From Pseudolabrys sp. Root1462 (GTDB taxonomy: Bacteria; Pseudomonadota; Alphaproteobacteria; Rhizobiales; Xanthobacteraceae): a stretch of DNA of 64,000 nucleotides. The notes under the pieces were generated by a model. The model was not told the DNA's origin. It made no database searches and worked only from the letters and a program-made list of their open reading frames with translations. This document shows positions 7,180 to 15,481 of the stretch, one piece after another. Position numbers and translations under genes: made by a program. The DNA is taken from assembly GCF_001426945.1 (NCBI RefSeq), contig NZ_LMFS01000001.1, positions 103,412 through 167,411 of the forward strand. Direction: 5' to 3'. How positions within the stretch are numbered: position 1 is the first letter of the stretch; every line of letters starts with the position of its first letter.

Positions 7180-8700
7180 ATGGAAAGCAACATCGAATCC
7201 CTGATGCACGGCTTTGGCATCGCCATCACGGTGCAGCACATTCTGCTGATGACGATCGGTGTGCTGCTCGGCATCCTCGTCGGCGTGCTTCCCGGTCTCG
7301 GCGCGCCGAACGGCGTATCGCTGCTGCTGCCGCTGACTTTTGGCATGCAACCGGTGTCGGCGATCATTCTTTTGTCGAGCATGTACTGGGGCGCGCTGTT
7401 TGGCGGCTCGGTGACGTCTATCCTGTTCAATATTCCCGGAGAGCCGTCGTCGGTTGCGACGACCTTCGACGGCTATCCGATGGCGCGCGACGGCCGGCCG
7501 AGCACGGCATTGGCCACCGCCTTCGGCTCCGCCGCCTTTGGCGCGCTGGTCGGCGTCGTCCTCATCACGCTGGTGGCTTCGTGGGTGGCGCAGTTCGCCC
7601 TGCGCTTTGGTCCCCCGGAATACTTTGCGGTGTACTTCCTAGCGTTTGCGAGCTTCGTCGGCATGGGCGGCACGCCGCCGATCAAGACACTCGTCGCGCT
7701 GGCGATCGGTTTCGCCATCGCTGCGATCGGCATCGACACCGTCTCCGGCAGCGTGCGGCTCAACTTCGGCATTCCGGAGTTGGTCAAGGGCGTCGACTTT
7801 GTCGTCGCCGTCATGGGTCTGTTCGGGATCGGCGAATTATTGCTGGCGGTAGAAGAGGAACTGCATGCCAAAGCGGTCTCGTCGAAAATCGATTGGCGCG
7901 AGGTTTTCCGCACCGTCGTGGGTTTGCCGCGTTACGGCTGGACGCTCGTGCGCAGCGCCGCGATCGGCTGCTGGATGGGCATCACTCCGGGCGGCCCCAC
8001 TGCGGCGTCGTTCATGAGCTATGGCATTGCCAAGCGCTTCGCCAAGAAAGGCGTGCGGTTCGGCACTGGCGTGCCCGAAGGCATTGTTGCCCCGGAGGCG
8101 GCTGATCATTCGGCCGGCACCAGCGCGCTGCTGCCGATGCTGTCGCTCGGCATTCCCGGCTCAGCCACCGCCGCGGTAATGATGGGCGGGCTGATGATCT
8201 GGGGTCTCAATCCGGGCCCCATGCTGTTCATCGACCAGCGCGATTTCGTCTGGGGCCTGATCGCCTCGATGTATGTGAGCAACATCGTCGCGGTCGTGCT
8301 GGTGCTGCTGACGGTGCCGATGTTCGCTGCGCTGATGCGCATTCCGTTTTTCATCATCGCGCCGCTCATCTTTATCATTTGCACGGTCGGCGCCTATTCG
8401 GTGTCGAACTCCTATCTGGATGTCGTGCTGATGTTCGGCTTCGGCGTCGTCGGCTACTTGTTCAAGAAAGCGTCGTACCCGCTGGCGCCTTTGGTGCTGG
8501 CGATCGTCATCGGCGACAAGGCTGAGGATGCATTCCGTCAGGCGATGCTGATGTCTAAGGGTTCGCTCGGCATCTTCTTCAGCAGTCCGCTGGTGACGTG
8601 CCTCGTGCTGGGCGGCTTCGCGTTTCTTCTGGTGCCCCAGTTGATGAAGCTCGTGCGACCGCATCGCCGGCGGGCGGGCCTCGAGCCGACCGAGATCTAA
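7180..8700 (+). CDS. tctA: TTT transporter large membrane subunit (TctA family)
   Basis: The 506-aa permease with about 11-12 hydrophobic segments. It shows the TctA signature GVLPGLGAPNGVSLLLPLTF near residue 35 and its internal repeat GCWMGITPGGPTAASFMSYG near residue 265, plus NIPGEPSSVATTFDGYP and GIVAPEAADHSAG, all typical of the family. Begins 8 bp after tctB and ends 12 bp before the PdxA-like gene, so it is translated in the same operon. The missing specificity lies in TctC. Confidence 0.92.
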   Translation: MESNIESLMHGFGIAITVQHILLMTIGVLLGILVGVLPGLGAPNGVSLLLPLTFGMQPVSAIILLSSMYWGALFGGSVTSILFNIPGEPSSVATTFDGYPMARDGRPSTALATAFGSAAFGALVGVVLITLVASWVAQFALRFGPPEYFAVYFLAFASFVGMGGTPPIKTLVALAIGFAIAAIGIDTVSGSVRLNFGIPELVKGVDFVVAVMGLFGIGELLLAVEEELHAKAVSSKIDWREVFRTVVGLPRYGWTLVRSAAIGCWMGITPGGPTAASFMSYGIAKRFAKKGVRFGTGVPEGIVAPEAADHSAGTSALLPMLSLGIPGSATAAVMMGGLMIWGLNPGPMLFIDQRDFVWGLIASMYVSNIVAVVLVLLTVPMFAALMRIPFFIIAPLIFIICTVGAYSVSNSYLDVVLMFGFGVVGYLFKKASYPLAPLVLAIVIGDKAEDAFRQAMLMSKGSLGIFFSSPLVTCLVLGGFAFLLVPQLMKLVRPHRRRAGLEPTEI

Positions 8701-8712
8701 AGGAGCGTTTCA

Positions 8713-9714
8713 ATGCCATCGAAGACGAAGCCGGTGATCGCCCTTGCCATGGGCGACCCGGCCGGCATCAGCCCGGAATTGACGGCGAAGGTCGTGGCTC
8801 TGCCTGAAGTGCGCGAAGCGGCGCGCCTTGTCGTGATCGGCGACCGGCGGGTCTACGCTGAAGGTGAGAAGATCGCCGGCGTGACAACCGCGATGGATGT
8901 CGTTCAGGCCGGCGAAAGCTTGCAGCCCGGCGAGACGCCGATCTTCGTCGATCTGAGGCATCTCGATCCCGCGACAGTGAAGCGTGCCGTCGCCGCCGAA
9001 ACCGGCGGTCGGTTCGCGCTTGCCAACTATAAATATGCGCTGGAGTTGGCGCGCGATGGGAAGGCCGATGCGGTCTCGTTCACGCCGTTCAACAAAAGGG
9101 CAATGCGGCTTGCTCGTTCCGAGTACGACGACGAGATCGCCTTCTCGGCCGAGGTGGCAGGCCTTGTCGGTCCGGCGAGCGAGTTCAATGTGCTTGACCG
9201 ACTCTGGAATGCACGCGTGACGTCGCATATCCCGATGGCGGCGGTGCCGGCGGCTTTGACTTTCGATCGCATCGAGCGAGCGCTGAGACTGACGGATGCG
9301 TGCATGCGTGCCGCAGGTTTCGAGCGCCCGCGTATCGCGGTCGCCGGCTACAATCCGCATGCCGGTGACAGCGGCAATTTTGGGCGGGAAGAGATCGATG
9401 TCATCGAGCCCGTCGTGGTGGCGGCGGGCAAAAACGGCATCGCGGCGGAAGGGCCGTTCCCCGCCGATACGGTGTTCCTGCGGGCCAAGAGCGGCGCATT
9501 CGATGCGGTTCTGACGATGTACCACGACCAGGGCCAGATCGCGATGAAGCTGATGGGCTTCGATCGCGGCGTCACGCTGCTAGGCGGCTTCAAGTTTCCG
9601 ATCTGCACACCGGCGCACGGCACGGCCTATGACATCGCCGGCCAGGGCGTGGCGTCGGTGGGCGCCACCTGGGCGGCGCTGCTTTTGGCGGCGGAGATGG
9701 CTGCACGGCGCTGA
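8713..9714 (+). CDS. PdxA-family dehydrogenase (4-hydroxythreonine-4-phosphate dehydrogenase-like)
   Basis: Metal-dependent NAD oxidative decarboxylase family. The 333-aa protein starts with KPVIALAMGDPAGISPEL, the PdxA signature, and keeps the C-terminal metal-binding HGTAYDIAGQG (His302) and the MYHDQGQIAMK motif. Placement in a catabolic operon rather than near vitamin B6 genes argues for a PdxA2-type catabolic role (oxidation of a hydroxy acid or its phosphate) rather than pyridoxal synthesis. No DUF1537 kinase partner is present here, so the acting substrate may be unphosphorylated. Confidence 0.8.
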   Translation: MPSKTKPVIALAMGDPAGISPELTAKVVALPEVREAARLVVIGDRRVYAEGEKIAGVTTAMDVVQAGESLQPGETPIFVDLRHLDPATVKRAVAAETGGRFALANYKYALELARDGKADAVSFTPFNKRAMRLARSEYDDEIAFSAEVAGLVGPASEFNVLDRLWNARVTSHIPMAAVPAALTFDRIERALRLTDACMRAAGFERPRIAVAGYNPHAGDSGNFGREEIDVIEPVVVAAGKNGIAAEGPFPADTVFLRAKSGAFDAVLTMYHDQGQIAMKLMGFDRGVTLLGGFKFPICTPAHGTAYDIAGQGVASVGATWAALLLAAEMAARR

Positions 9715-9778
9715 CCGCCACGGTCTGCCTGATTGTATGACGGTAGGATTGACCGGGTCCGAGGTGGCCCCTATGGTT

Positions 9779-9797
9779 CCGGCCTCGAAAAGGCCGG
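9779..9797 (+). other. small hairpin inside the operon
   Basis: CCGGCCT, five-base loop, AGGCCGG in the 125-bp gap between the PdxA-like and MmgE/PrpD genes. It has no T-run and may serve as an RNA-processing or pausing element. Confidence 0.3.
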
Positions 9798-9839
9798 CCC
9801 ATCACGCAAGTCGGCGCTCACCTCACGACGGTATCAAAC

Positions 9840-11210
9840 ATGAGCGATGACCAAAGTCTGGCCCTTCGTCTCGCCGGCTTCGCCACCGAGACGAAGCCAT
9901 CGACCATTCCGTCGGTAGCCCTCGAGCGGGCGAAGATGAGCCTGGCGAGTACGGTGGCGAGCACCGCGATGGGCCAGAACATCGCGTCGGCTCGCATCAT
10001 CCGCGATCTCGATCTGGCCAATGGCGGTACGCCCGATGCCACGATCTGGTTCGTCGGAAAAAAGCTGCCCGTGGCGGCCGCGGCACGCGTCAATGCTATC
10101 GCCAGCGATGCTGCCGCGAGTGACGACAGCGATCTGAGGAGTATCGCGCATATCGGCACGATTGTTTCGACAACGTCCGTGGCGCTCGGGGAGAAGCTTG
10201 GCTCCGGCGGCCTTGATATCCTGGCGGCGATGGTCGTCGGCTACGAGATCGCGGGCCGCATCGATGAAGCGCTGACGCCGGGGCGCATGCAGCGCGGCTT
10301 TCACGGCTCGGTCTCTACCGTGTTCGGCGGCACCGTGGCAGCCGGGCGCCTGCTCGGGCTGAGCACACAGCAAATGGCACACGCCATCGCGCTTGCCGCG
10401 ACCTCGATCGGCGGCATGGCTATCTCGGCGGACACGAGTTGCGGCCGCGAGTATCACGCCGGCTGCTCAGCCGCGGCCGGCCTGCAGGCGGCGCTGGCGG
10501 CACAAGCGGGCTTTGAAGGTGAACTTGGTGTCCTCGACAAGCCGCGCGGCTTTCTCTCAGCCATGGGCGGCCAGGCACTCGAGGACATCACCCGCGATCT
10601 CGGGGCGTCATGGGACATCGTGACCGACATGGCGATCAAGCTCATGCCGGGCGCACACCCGTTTCACGCCACCGCAGAAGCGGCGTCGGACGCGGCGCGC
10701 CTCGGTCATGTCGACCCCAATGAGGTCGAGGCAATCACAATTTCCTCGTCCGTGCAGTGGACGAAGTTCAAAGGCGAGCCGCATCCGCGCAACCTCGTCG
10801 ATGCGGCACACAGCCTGTACTACTTCGTCGCGGCGTCCATCGTCGATGGTCGGTTTAGCTGGGAGCACATGGATCCGCAGAAAATGGCCGATCCTGTCAT
10901 CGCCGCCCTGCAAGACAAGGTCGCGTTCGATCCGAACCCGACGCCGCTGCCCGACCGGTTTCCGCATCGCCACGGCGGCACTGTCATCATCAAGATGAAG
11001 AACGGCAAAGAATATCGAAGCACCTGCAAGGCGCCGCGCGGATCAGGTCCGCGCGGAGTCGAATGGAGCGATGTGGAAGCGAAGTATCGCGCCCTGGTCC
11101 CGCTATGCGGACTTCCCGGCGAGCGGATCGAAGCCAGCCTGGCACTAATCAAAGGCTTTGAAAGCGGCCATCCGTCAGCGCGGCTCACATCGCTGATCAG
11201 CCTGGCATAA
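9840..11210 (+). CDS. MmgE/PrpD family protein
   Basis: Family of 2-methylcitrate dehydratase, cis-aconitate decarboxylase and iminodisuccinate epimerase: iron-sulfur-independent lyases or isomerases of polycarboxylic acids. The 456-aa protein shows the all-alpha N-terminal domain with HGSVSTVFGGTVAAGRLLGL near residue 155 (RGFHGSVSTVFG) and the C-terminal lid with KLMPGAHPFHATAEAA. Last gene of the operon that starts at 3610; a paralogue is at 15482-16828. A di- or tricarboxylate substrate would agree with the TTT importer. No strong ribosome site is visible before its ATG. Confidence 0.82.
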   Translation: MSDDQSLALRLAGFATETKPSTIPSVALERAKMSLASTVASTAMGQNIASARIIRDLDLANGGTPDATIWFVGKKLPVAAAARVNAIASDAAASDDSDLRSIAHIGTIVSTTSVALGEKLGSGGLDILAAMVVGYEIAGRIDEALTPGRMQRGFHGSVSTVFGGTVAAGRLLGLSTQQMAHAIALAATSIGGMAISADTSCGREYHAGCSAAAGLQAALAAQAGFEGELGVLDKPRGFLSAMGGQALEDITRDLGASWDIVTDMAIKLMPGAHPFHATAEAASDAARLGHVDPNEVEAITISSSVQWTKFKGEPHPRNLVDAAHSLYYFVAASIVDGRFSWEHMDPQKMADPVIAALQDKVAFDPNPTPLPDRFPHRHGGTVIIKMKNGKEYRSTCKAPRGSGPRGVEWSDVEAKYRALVPLCGLPGERIEASLALIKGFESGHPSARLTSLISLA

Positions 11211-11229
11211 GGCGACGCCGCCAGTCAGG

Positions 11230-11985
11230 CTAGCGCGAGCCGAGGCGAGACGCCGTTTCCGTCGGCTTGGCAGCGCGCTTGGGCTTCGTCGGCGCCGGTT
11301 CTGGCTGCGCATAGAGAAGGGCGATGGCTGTTTTTGCTGCGTTGCGCACATGAAGTTCGGCCAGCGTGCGCGCCTTCTTACCGTTCTTCTCGTCAAGCGC
11401 AGTCATCATGTCACTGAGCTCGGCAAGGCTCGCAGTGGTGCGGCCCGGTGCCCGCAGCGACGTTGCGCGCAGCAACATGATGCGGGCGTTAAGCAGGCGC
11501 AATGTATCACCGAGCGCCTGATTGCCGGCGCCTTCGACGAGACATTCGTAGAAATGGTTCTTGGCGCGCAGCCGCGCCAGCGGGTCCGTGTCCTTCAGCG
11601 ACTTCTTGAGGTTGCGGAACGCCTCGTGCAGCGCAGTCCGTTGTTTGTCGGAGGCGTGCTCGGCGAAAAGCTGGCACGCGAGCCCTTCGAGTTCGGTGCG
11701 CACCTGATAAACGCCTTCGGCCTGTTCGGCCGACAACCGCGTGACCATGGGGCCGCGGTTCGGCACGACCTCGATGAGGCCTTCGGATTCGAGCTGGCGC
11801 AGCGCCTCACGCACCAACGTCCGGCTCACACCGGTCATTTCGCACAGCGCGCGTTCTGTCAGCCGCTCGCCGGCGCTGAAGTGACCCAACGCGATGGCGT
11901 AACGGATGCTCTCAGTAACGCTCTGGCGCAGCGGCGCGGCAACCTTCTCGACCCGGAAATCAGGCTTCATGAAAGGCGCGGTCAA
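11230..11985 (-). CDS. GntR-family (FCD) transcriptional regulator
   Basis: 251-aa regulator. HTH around residues 30-85 (ERALCEMTGVSRTLVREALRQL, wing VVPNRGPMVTRLSAEQ), then the all-helical FCD ligand domain, then a Lys/Pro-rich tail. Translation probably starts at TTG 11985, which has GGAGGA eight bases upstream; the in-frame ATG at 11970 lacks a ribosome site and would shorten the protein by five residues. It is convergent with the MmgE/PrpD gene and follows the SDR gene at 12115, from which it is separated by 129 bp. Likely regulates one of the flanking catabolic operons. Confidence 0.8.
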   Translation of the reverse strand: MTAPFMKPDFRVEKVAAPLRQSVTESIRYAIALGHFSAGERLTERALCEMTGVSRTLVREALRQLESEGLIEVVPNRGPMVTRLSAEQAEGVYQVRTELEGLACQLFAEHASDKQRTALHEAFRNLKKSLKDTDPLARLRAKNHFYECLVEGAGNQALGDTLRLLNARIMLLRATSLRAPGRTTASLAELSDMMTALDEKNGKKARTLAELHVRNAAKTAIALLYAQPEPAPTKPKRAAKPTETASRLGSR

Positions 11986-12114
11986 AGGCCAATTCCTCCG
12001 ATATCTGGGCCCAGGACGGGCCGAATCCGTACATCTCTACAACGGAACGACGGGCGCAGGAATGCTCGTCTCCGGACAGGGCAGGGGAATTCTGACCCAT
12101 GCCGTGGCGCCGGG

Positions 12115-12936
12115 TCATCGCGCCTGCCACCCTCCGTCGATCGGAAGGGTCGCGCCGGTGATGTCCTTGGCAGCCGGACTGCACAGGAACACCGCCAAGG
12201 CGCCGACATTGTCGGGCTCGACGAAACGCTCGGTCGGGTGCCGGGTCGCGACATAGCGATGCTCGGCCTGCGCCGCGCTGATGCCGTCACCGGCGGCCAT
12301 TTCCGCGATGCGCGACAGCAGCGGCGGCGTCGGCACCGCGCCGGGGGCGATGGCATTGCAGGTTATGCCCGTGCGCGCGGTCTCTATGGCGACGGCGCGG
12401 GTCATGCCAAGCAGAGCTGTCTTGGTGGTTACGTAGTCGATGCGGTTTTCGGCGCCGCGTGCGCCGAAGATCGAGGACATGTTGATGATGCGGCCCCAGC
12501 CCTGGGCCCGCATGGCCGGCACCGCCAGACGGATACAGTGAAACGCAGCCGAGACATTGACGGCGAGCGAGCGATTCCAGTCTTCGGTCTTGAAGCTCTC
12601 GACCGCAGAAAAGTGCCGCACCACAGCGTTGTTGACCACGATGTCGACAGGCCCGAAGCGGCGCATGGCATTTTCGAACATGCGCTCGATCCCGGCGACG
12701 TCGGTCAGGTCGGTGCCGTCGAACGTGGCTTCACGGCCGGTGTCGGACGACAGACGCCGGGCGGCGGCGTCACCATCTGCCGCATCGACGAGGCCGTTGA
12801 TGATGACCCTGGCGCCGGCAGCGGCGAGGCTCCTCGCGACGGCATAGCCAATGCCGCCGGTGGAACCGGTGACGAGCGCGCAACGGCCCTCGAGCAGGCC
12901 GCCCGACTTTTCGTCATTCATCCTTGCATCGGCCAT
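12115..12936 (-). CDS. short-chain dehydrogenase/reductase (SDR)
   Basis: NAD(P)-dependent oxidoreductase of 273 aa. Rossmann loop TGSTGGIGYAVA near residue 23, NNAV after beta-4, the catalytic Ser in NMSSIFGARG and the Y-x-x-x-K pair in DYVTTKTALLG. The C-terminal half keeps the classical-SDR end DITGATLPIDGGWQ. It is divergent from the block starting at 13266, with a 329-bp gap, and probably oxidises a hydroxy intermediate of that pathway. 3-hydroxybutyrate dehydrogenase-like length and layout; substrate not assignable. Confidence 0.85.
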   Translation of the reverse strand: MADARMNDEKSGGLLEGRCALVTGSTGGIGYAVARSLAAAGARVIINGLVDAADGDAAARRLSSDTGREATFDGTDLTDVAGIERMFENAMRRFGPVDIVVNNAVVRHFSAVESFKTEDWNRSLAVNVSAAFHCIRLAVPAMRAQGWGRIINMSSIFGARGAENRIDYVTTKTALLGMTRAVAIETARTGITCNAIAPGAVPTPPLLSRIAEMAAGDGISAAQAEHRYVATRHPTERFVEPDNVGALAVFLCSPAAKDITGATLPIDGGWQAR

Positions 12937-13265
12937 TTTGCATCGGCTCTGTGCGGAGTTGGTCCTTGACCCTCTCGGGCCTCTATTTTACATACCGTAC
13001 TACTATCAGACAATATCAGGCTTTCCGCGTCCGGTCCTTGGTTGGCCGAAAAAAAGCGGGCGGTACACACGGAGGAAATTTGAAGCCCGGCCCGCGAGTG
13101 GCGCATCGCCGTGTGACTTCAGCATAAATTCCTGCGACCCAGGGTGCGTCGCGGGACACCGTCTCAGAATTCGGCGTCGCTCTGGTCCTGCGGTACGGCA
13201 TGGCGCCGTTTCCGCAGGAAAGAGCACAAGTCCCTCCAAATATCCCTCAAGCACAGGAAGTGATC
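12937..13265. other. divergent control region
   Basis: No gene. The region separates the SDR from the CMD-led block and must hold promoters in both directions. A sigma-70-like pair (12966-12994) is the only element seen. Confidence 0.4.
12966..12994 (+). promoter_or_regulatory. weak sigma-70-like promoter
   Basis: TTGACC and TACATA are separated by 17 bases, upstream of the CMD/dehydrogenase/crotonase block. The -10 match is poor. Confidence 0.25.
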
Positions 13266-13691
13266 ATGAGCAGCGAAATGGATAAAGCCGCGAAGGTGAT
13301 GTTCGACGAAGGCCTCAAGCACCGCCGCGAGGTTCTTGGCCCGGAATATGTCGACGGCTCCATCGCCAACGCCAACGATTTCATGATGGCATTCCAGCAC
13401 ATGACCACCGAATGGTGCTGGGGCTACGGCTGGGGCCGTCCGGGTCTGCCGCGCAAGACGCGCAGCCTGCTCAACCTCGCGATGCTCACGGCGCTGAACC
13501 GCGGCCCGGAAATCAAACTGCACGTGCGCGGCGCCATCAACAACGGCGTGACCGTCGACGAGATCAAGGAAACCCTGTTGCATGCTACGATCTATTGCGG
13601 CATTCCGGCCGGTCTCGATGCCTTCAAGATCGCCAACGAAGTGCTGAAGGAAATGGGCAAGGTTTCCGCCACGCCGGCCAAAAAGCCGTAA
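13266..13691 (+). CDS. carboxymuconolactone decarboxylase (CMD/PcaC-like) family protein
   Basis: Small all-helical protein (141 aa) of the CMD/AhpD superfamily. The core reads TTEWCWGYGWGRPGLPRKTRSLLNLAMLTALNR (in parts), then ELKxHxxGAxxNGxTxxEIxE-like residues (KLHVRGAINNGVTVDEIKE) and a His-containing helix LLHATIYCGIPAG. The CxxC of the AhpD peroxidases is absent, so a decarboxylase/lactone-related role is preferred. ATG 13266 has AGGAAG upstream (13254-13259); a further-upstream start would add residues with no family match. Paralogue at 22331-22714. Confidence 0.85.
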   Translation: MSSEMDKAAKVMFDEGLKHRREVLGPEYVDGSIANANDFMMAFQHMTTEWCWGYGWGRPGLPRKTRSLLNLAMLTALNRGPEIKLHVRGAINNGVTVDEIKETLLHATIYCGIPAGLDAFKIANEVLKEMGKVSATPAKKP

Positions 13692-13729
13692 ACCTGCCCT
13701 TCGGTCATGAATCAGGAAAGCGCACATTG

Positions 13730-14629
13730 ATGTCTGCAAAGCAGGAACTGGGGTTCATCGGCGTCGGCCGCATGGGTATCCACATGGCCGGCCGGCTGCT
13801 CGAAGCCGGCTATGGCGTCACCGTCTATGACCTGAACGAGACGAATGTCGCCCGGCTGGTGCAACGTGGCGCCAAGCGCGCCGGCTCGCCCGCTGAAGTG
13901 GCGTCCGCCGCCGAAACGGTGCTCGCCAGCCTGCCGACTCCGGACATCGTCAAGTCGGTGGCGGCGAATGTCGCCACCGGCAGCAAGGTGAAGACTTTCA
14001 TCGATCTGTCGACCACCGGTCCGGTGGTCGCCAAGGAAGTCGCTGCTGCGCTTGCCGCCAAGGGTATCGCCGCCGTCGATGCGCCGGTGAGCGGCGGTCC
14101 CGGCGGCGCTGAGAAGGGCACCGTCGCCGTCATGGTCGCCTGCCCGAAGGATCTCGCCGAGAAGCTGCGACCGATCGTCGAGGTCATCGGCAAGATGTTC
14201 TGGGTCGGCGCCGAGCCCGGACAGGGCCAGGCGATGAAGCTCGTCAACAACATCCTCTCCGCCACCGCCGTCGCCATGACGTCGGAAGCGCTGGCGATGG
14301 GCACCAAGGCCGGTCTCGACGCCGACACCATGATCGCCGTCATCAACTCCGGCAGCGGCCGCAACACCGCGACCGAAGACAAGTTTCCACGGTGCGTGCT
14401 GAACCGGCGCTTCGACTTCGGATTCGCCATCGGCCTCATGCACAAGGACGCCAAGCTTGCCGTGTCGTTCGCTGAATCGCTCGGCGTGCCGATGATCGTC
14501 GGCAATGCGGTGAACCAGCTCCTGTCGATCACCGAAGCGATCGAGGGCTTCGACGGCGACCTGACGACCACGGCGCGCACGGTCGAGAAGTGGGCCGGCG
14601 TCGAGATCAAAGGCAAGGCCGCCAAGTAG
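13730..14629 (+). CDS. 3-hydroxyisobutyrate-dehydrogenase-like NAD(P) oxidoreductase
   Basis: beta-Hydroxyacid dehydrogenase family (299 aa): GFIGVGRMGIHMAGRLLEAG is the Rossmann dinucleotide loop, DAPVSGGPGGAEKGT is the substrate-binding signature, and Lys in GQGQAMKLVNN is the catalytic lysine. The conserved NSGSGRN segment follows. It starts 39 bp after the CMD gene at ATG 13730 and is followed 25 bp later by a crotonase, so the three are one operon. Family members oxidise 3-hydroxyisobutyrate, tartronate semialdehyde partners or D-glycerate; the actual substrate is unknown. Paralogue at 29000-29905. Confidence 0.87.
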   Translation: MSAKQELGFIGVGRMGIHMAGRLLEAGYGVTVYDLNETNVARLVQRGAKRAGSPAEVASAAETVLASLPTPDIVKSVAANVATGSKVKTFIDLSTTGPVVAKEVAAALAAKGIAAVDAPVSGGPGGAEKGTVAVMVACPKDLAEKLRPIVEVIGKMFWVGAEPGQGQAMKLVNNILSATAVAMTSEALAMGTKAGLDADTMIAVINSGSGRNTATEDKFPRCVLNRRFDFGFAIGLMHKDAKLAVSFAESLGVPMIVGNAVNQLLSITEAIEGFDGDLTTTARTVEKWAGVEIKGKAAK

Positions 14630-14653
14630 GCGGCGGCCGACCGGGAGACATCG

Positions 14654-15439
14654 ATGTCCGACAAGATCCTGTCACGCAAGGACGGCGCGGTCGGTCACCT
14701 GATCTTCAACAACCCGGAGCGACACAATGCGGTGTCGCTCGACATGTGGGGGGCGGCGGAGGCTGTCGTCGCCGACTTCAAGTCGGACCCCGCCATCCGC
14801 GTGATGGTCGTCTCGGGCGCCGGCGGCAAGGCCTTCGTCTCCGGCGCCGATATCTCCCGGTTCGAAAAGGACCGCTCGACCGAGGCAACGGTCAAAAGCT
14901 ACGCCGTCCGCGTCGAGCGCGCCTACGCCGCGTTCTACGACTTTCCCAAGCCGAGCCTCGCGATGATCCGCGGCTATTGCATCGGCGGTGGTATGGCGAT
15001 GGCGATGTGCTGCGACATGCGCATCTGTACGAACACGTCGAAATTCGGCATTCCGGCTGCGAAACTCGGTCTCGGCTACGGCTTTAAAGGCATCAAGCGG
15101 CTGGTCGATGTCGTCGGCCCGTCCTTCGCTAAGGAAATCTTCTACACCGCGCGTCAGTTCACCGCCGCGGAAGCGGCGGCGATAGGGTTGGTCAATCGCG
15201 TCGTGCCGGACAGCGATCTTGAGAGCTACGTTGCCGGTTACGCCACGGCCATGGCGTCCAATGCGCCGCTCACGGTGGATTCGGTCAAGTTCATCGTCGG
15301 CGAAGTCGTGAAGTCCTCGAACGAGCGCGATCTCGCCGCCTGTGAGGCCATGGTGCAGGCGTGTTTCGCCAGCGAGGACTACAAAGAAGGCCGCAAGGCC
15401 TTCATGGAAGAGCGCCCGCCCAATTTCACAGGGGCGTAG
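14654..15439 (+). CDS. crotonase-fold (enoyl-CoA hydratase/isomerase-like) protein
   Basis: 261 aa with the oxyanion-hole segments FVSGADI (61-67) and GYCIGGGMAMA (107-117). The crotonase catalytic glutamate positions are Ala115 and Ala135, so ordinary water addition is doubtful. It sits between the dehydrogenase-like gene and MmgE/PrpD in one plus-strand operon and has a normal C-terminal helix (DYKEGRKAFMEERPP). It most likely carries out another CoA-ester reaction, such as hydrolysis, isomerisation or decarboxylation. Confidence 0.83.
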   Translation: MSDKILSRKDGAVGHLIFNNPERHNAVSLDMWGAAEAVVADFKSDPAIRVMVVSGAGGKAFVSGADISRFEKDRSTEATVKSYAVRVERAYAAFYDFPKPSLAMIRGYCIGGGMAMAMCCDMRICTNTSKFGIPAAKLGLGYGFKGIKRLVDVVGPSFAKEIFYTARQFTAAEAAAIGLVNRVVPDSDLESYVAGYATAMASNAPLTVDSVKFIVGEVVKSSNERDLAACEAMVQACFASEDYKEGRKAFMEERPPNFTGA

Positions 15440-15481
15440 CGCAGGCCGCCGTGCAGGTGACAACAATTCGAGAGGGTTTCG

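Noticed and set aside
6970-8664. Several long minus-strand frames opposite tctB/tctA.
   Set aside because: Low-complexity His/Arg-rich translations typical of antisense frames of membrane-protein genes; the plus-strand genes have clear family motifs.
13412-13729. Long N-terminal extension of the dehydrogenase-like gene at 13730.
   Set aside because: It would overlap most of the CMD gene in another frame and is Arg/Gln-rich without match.
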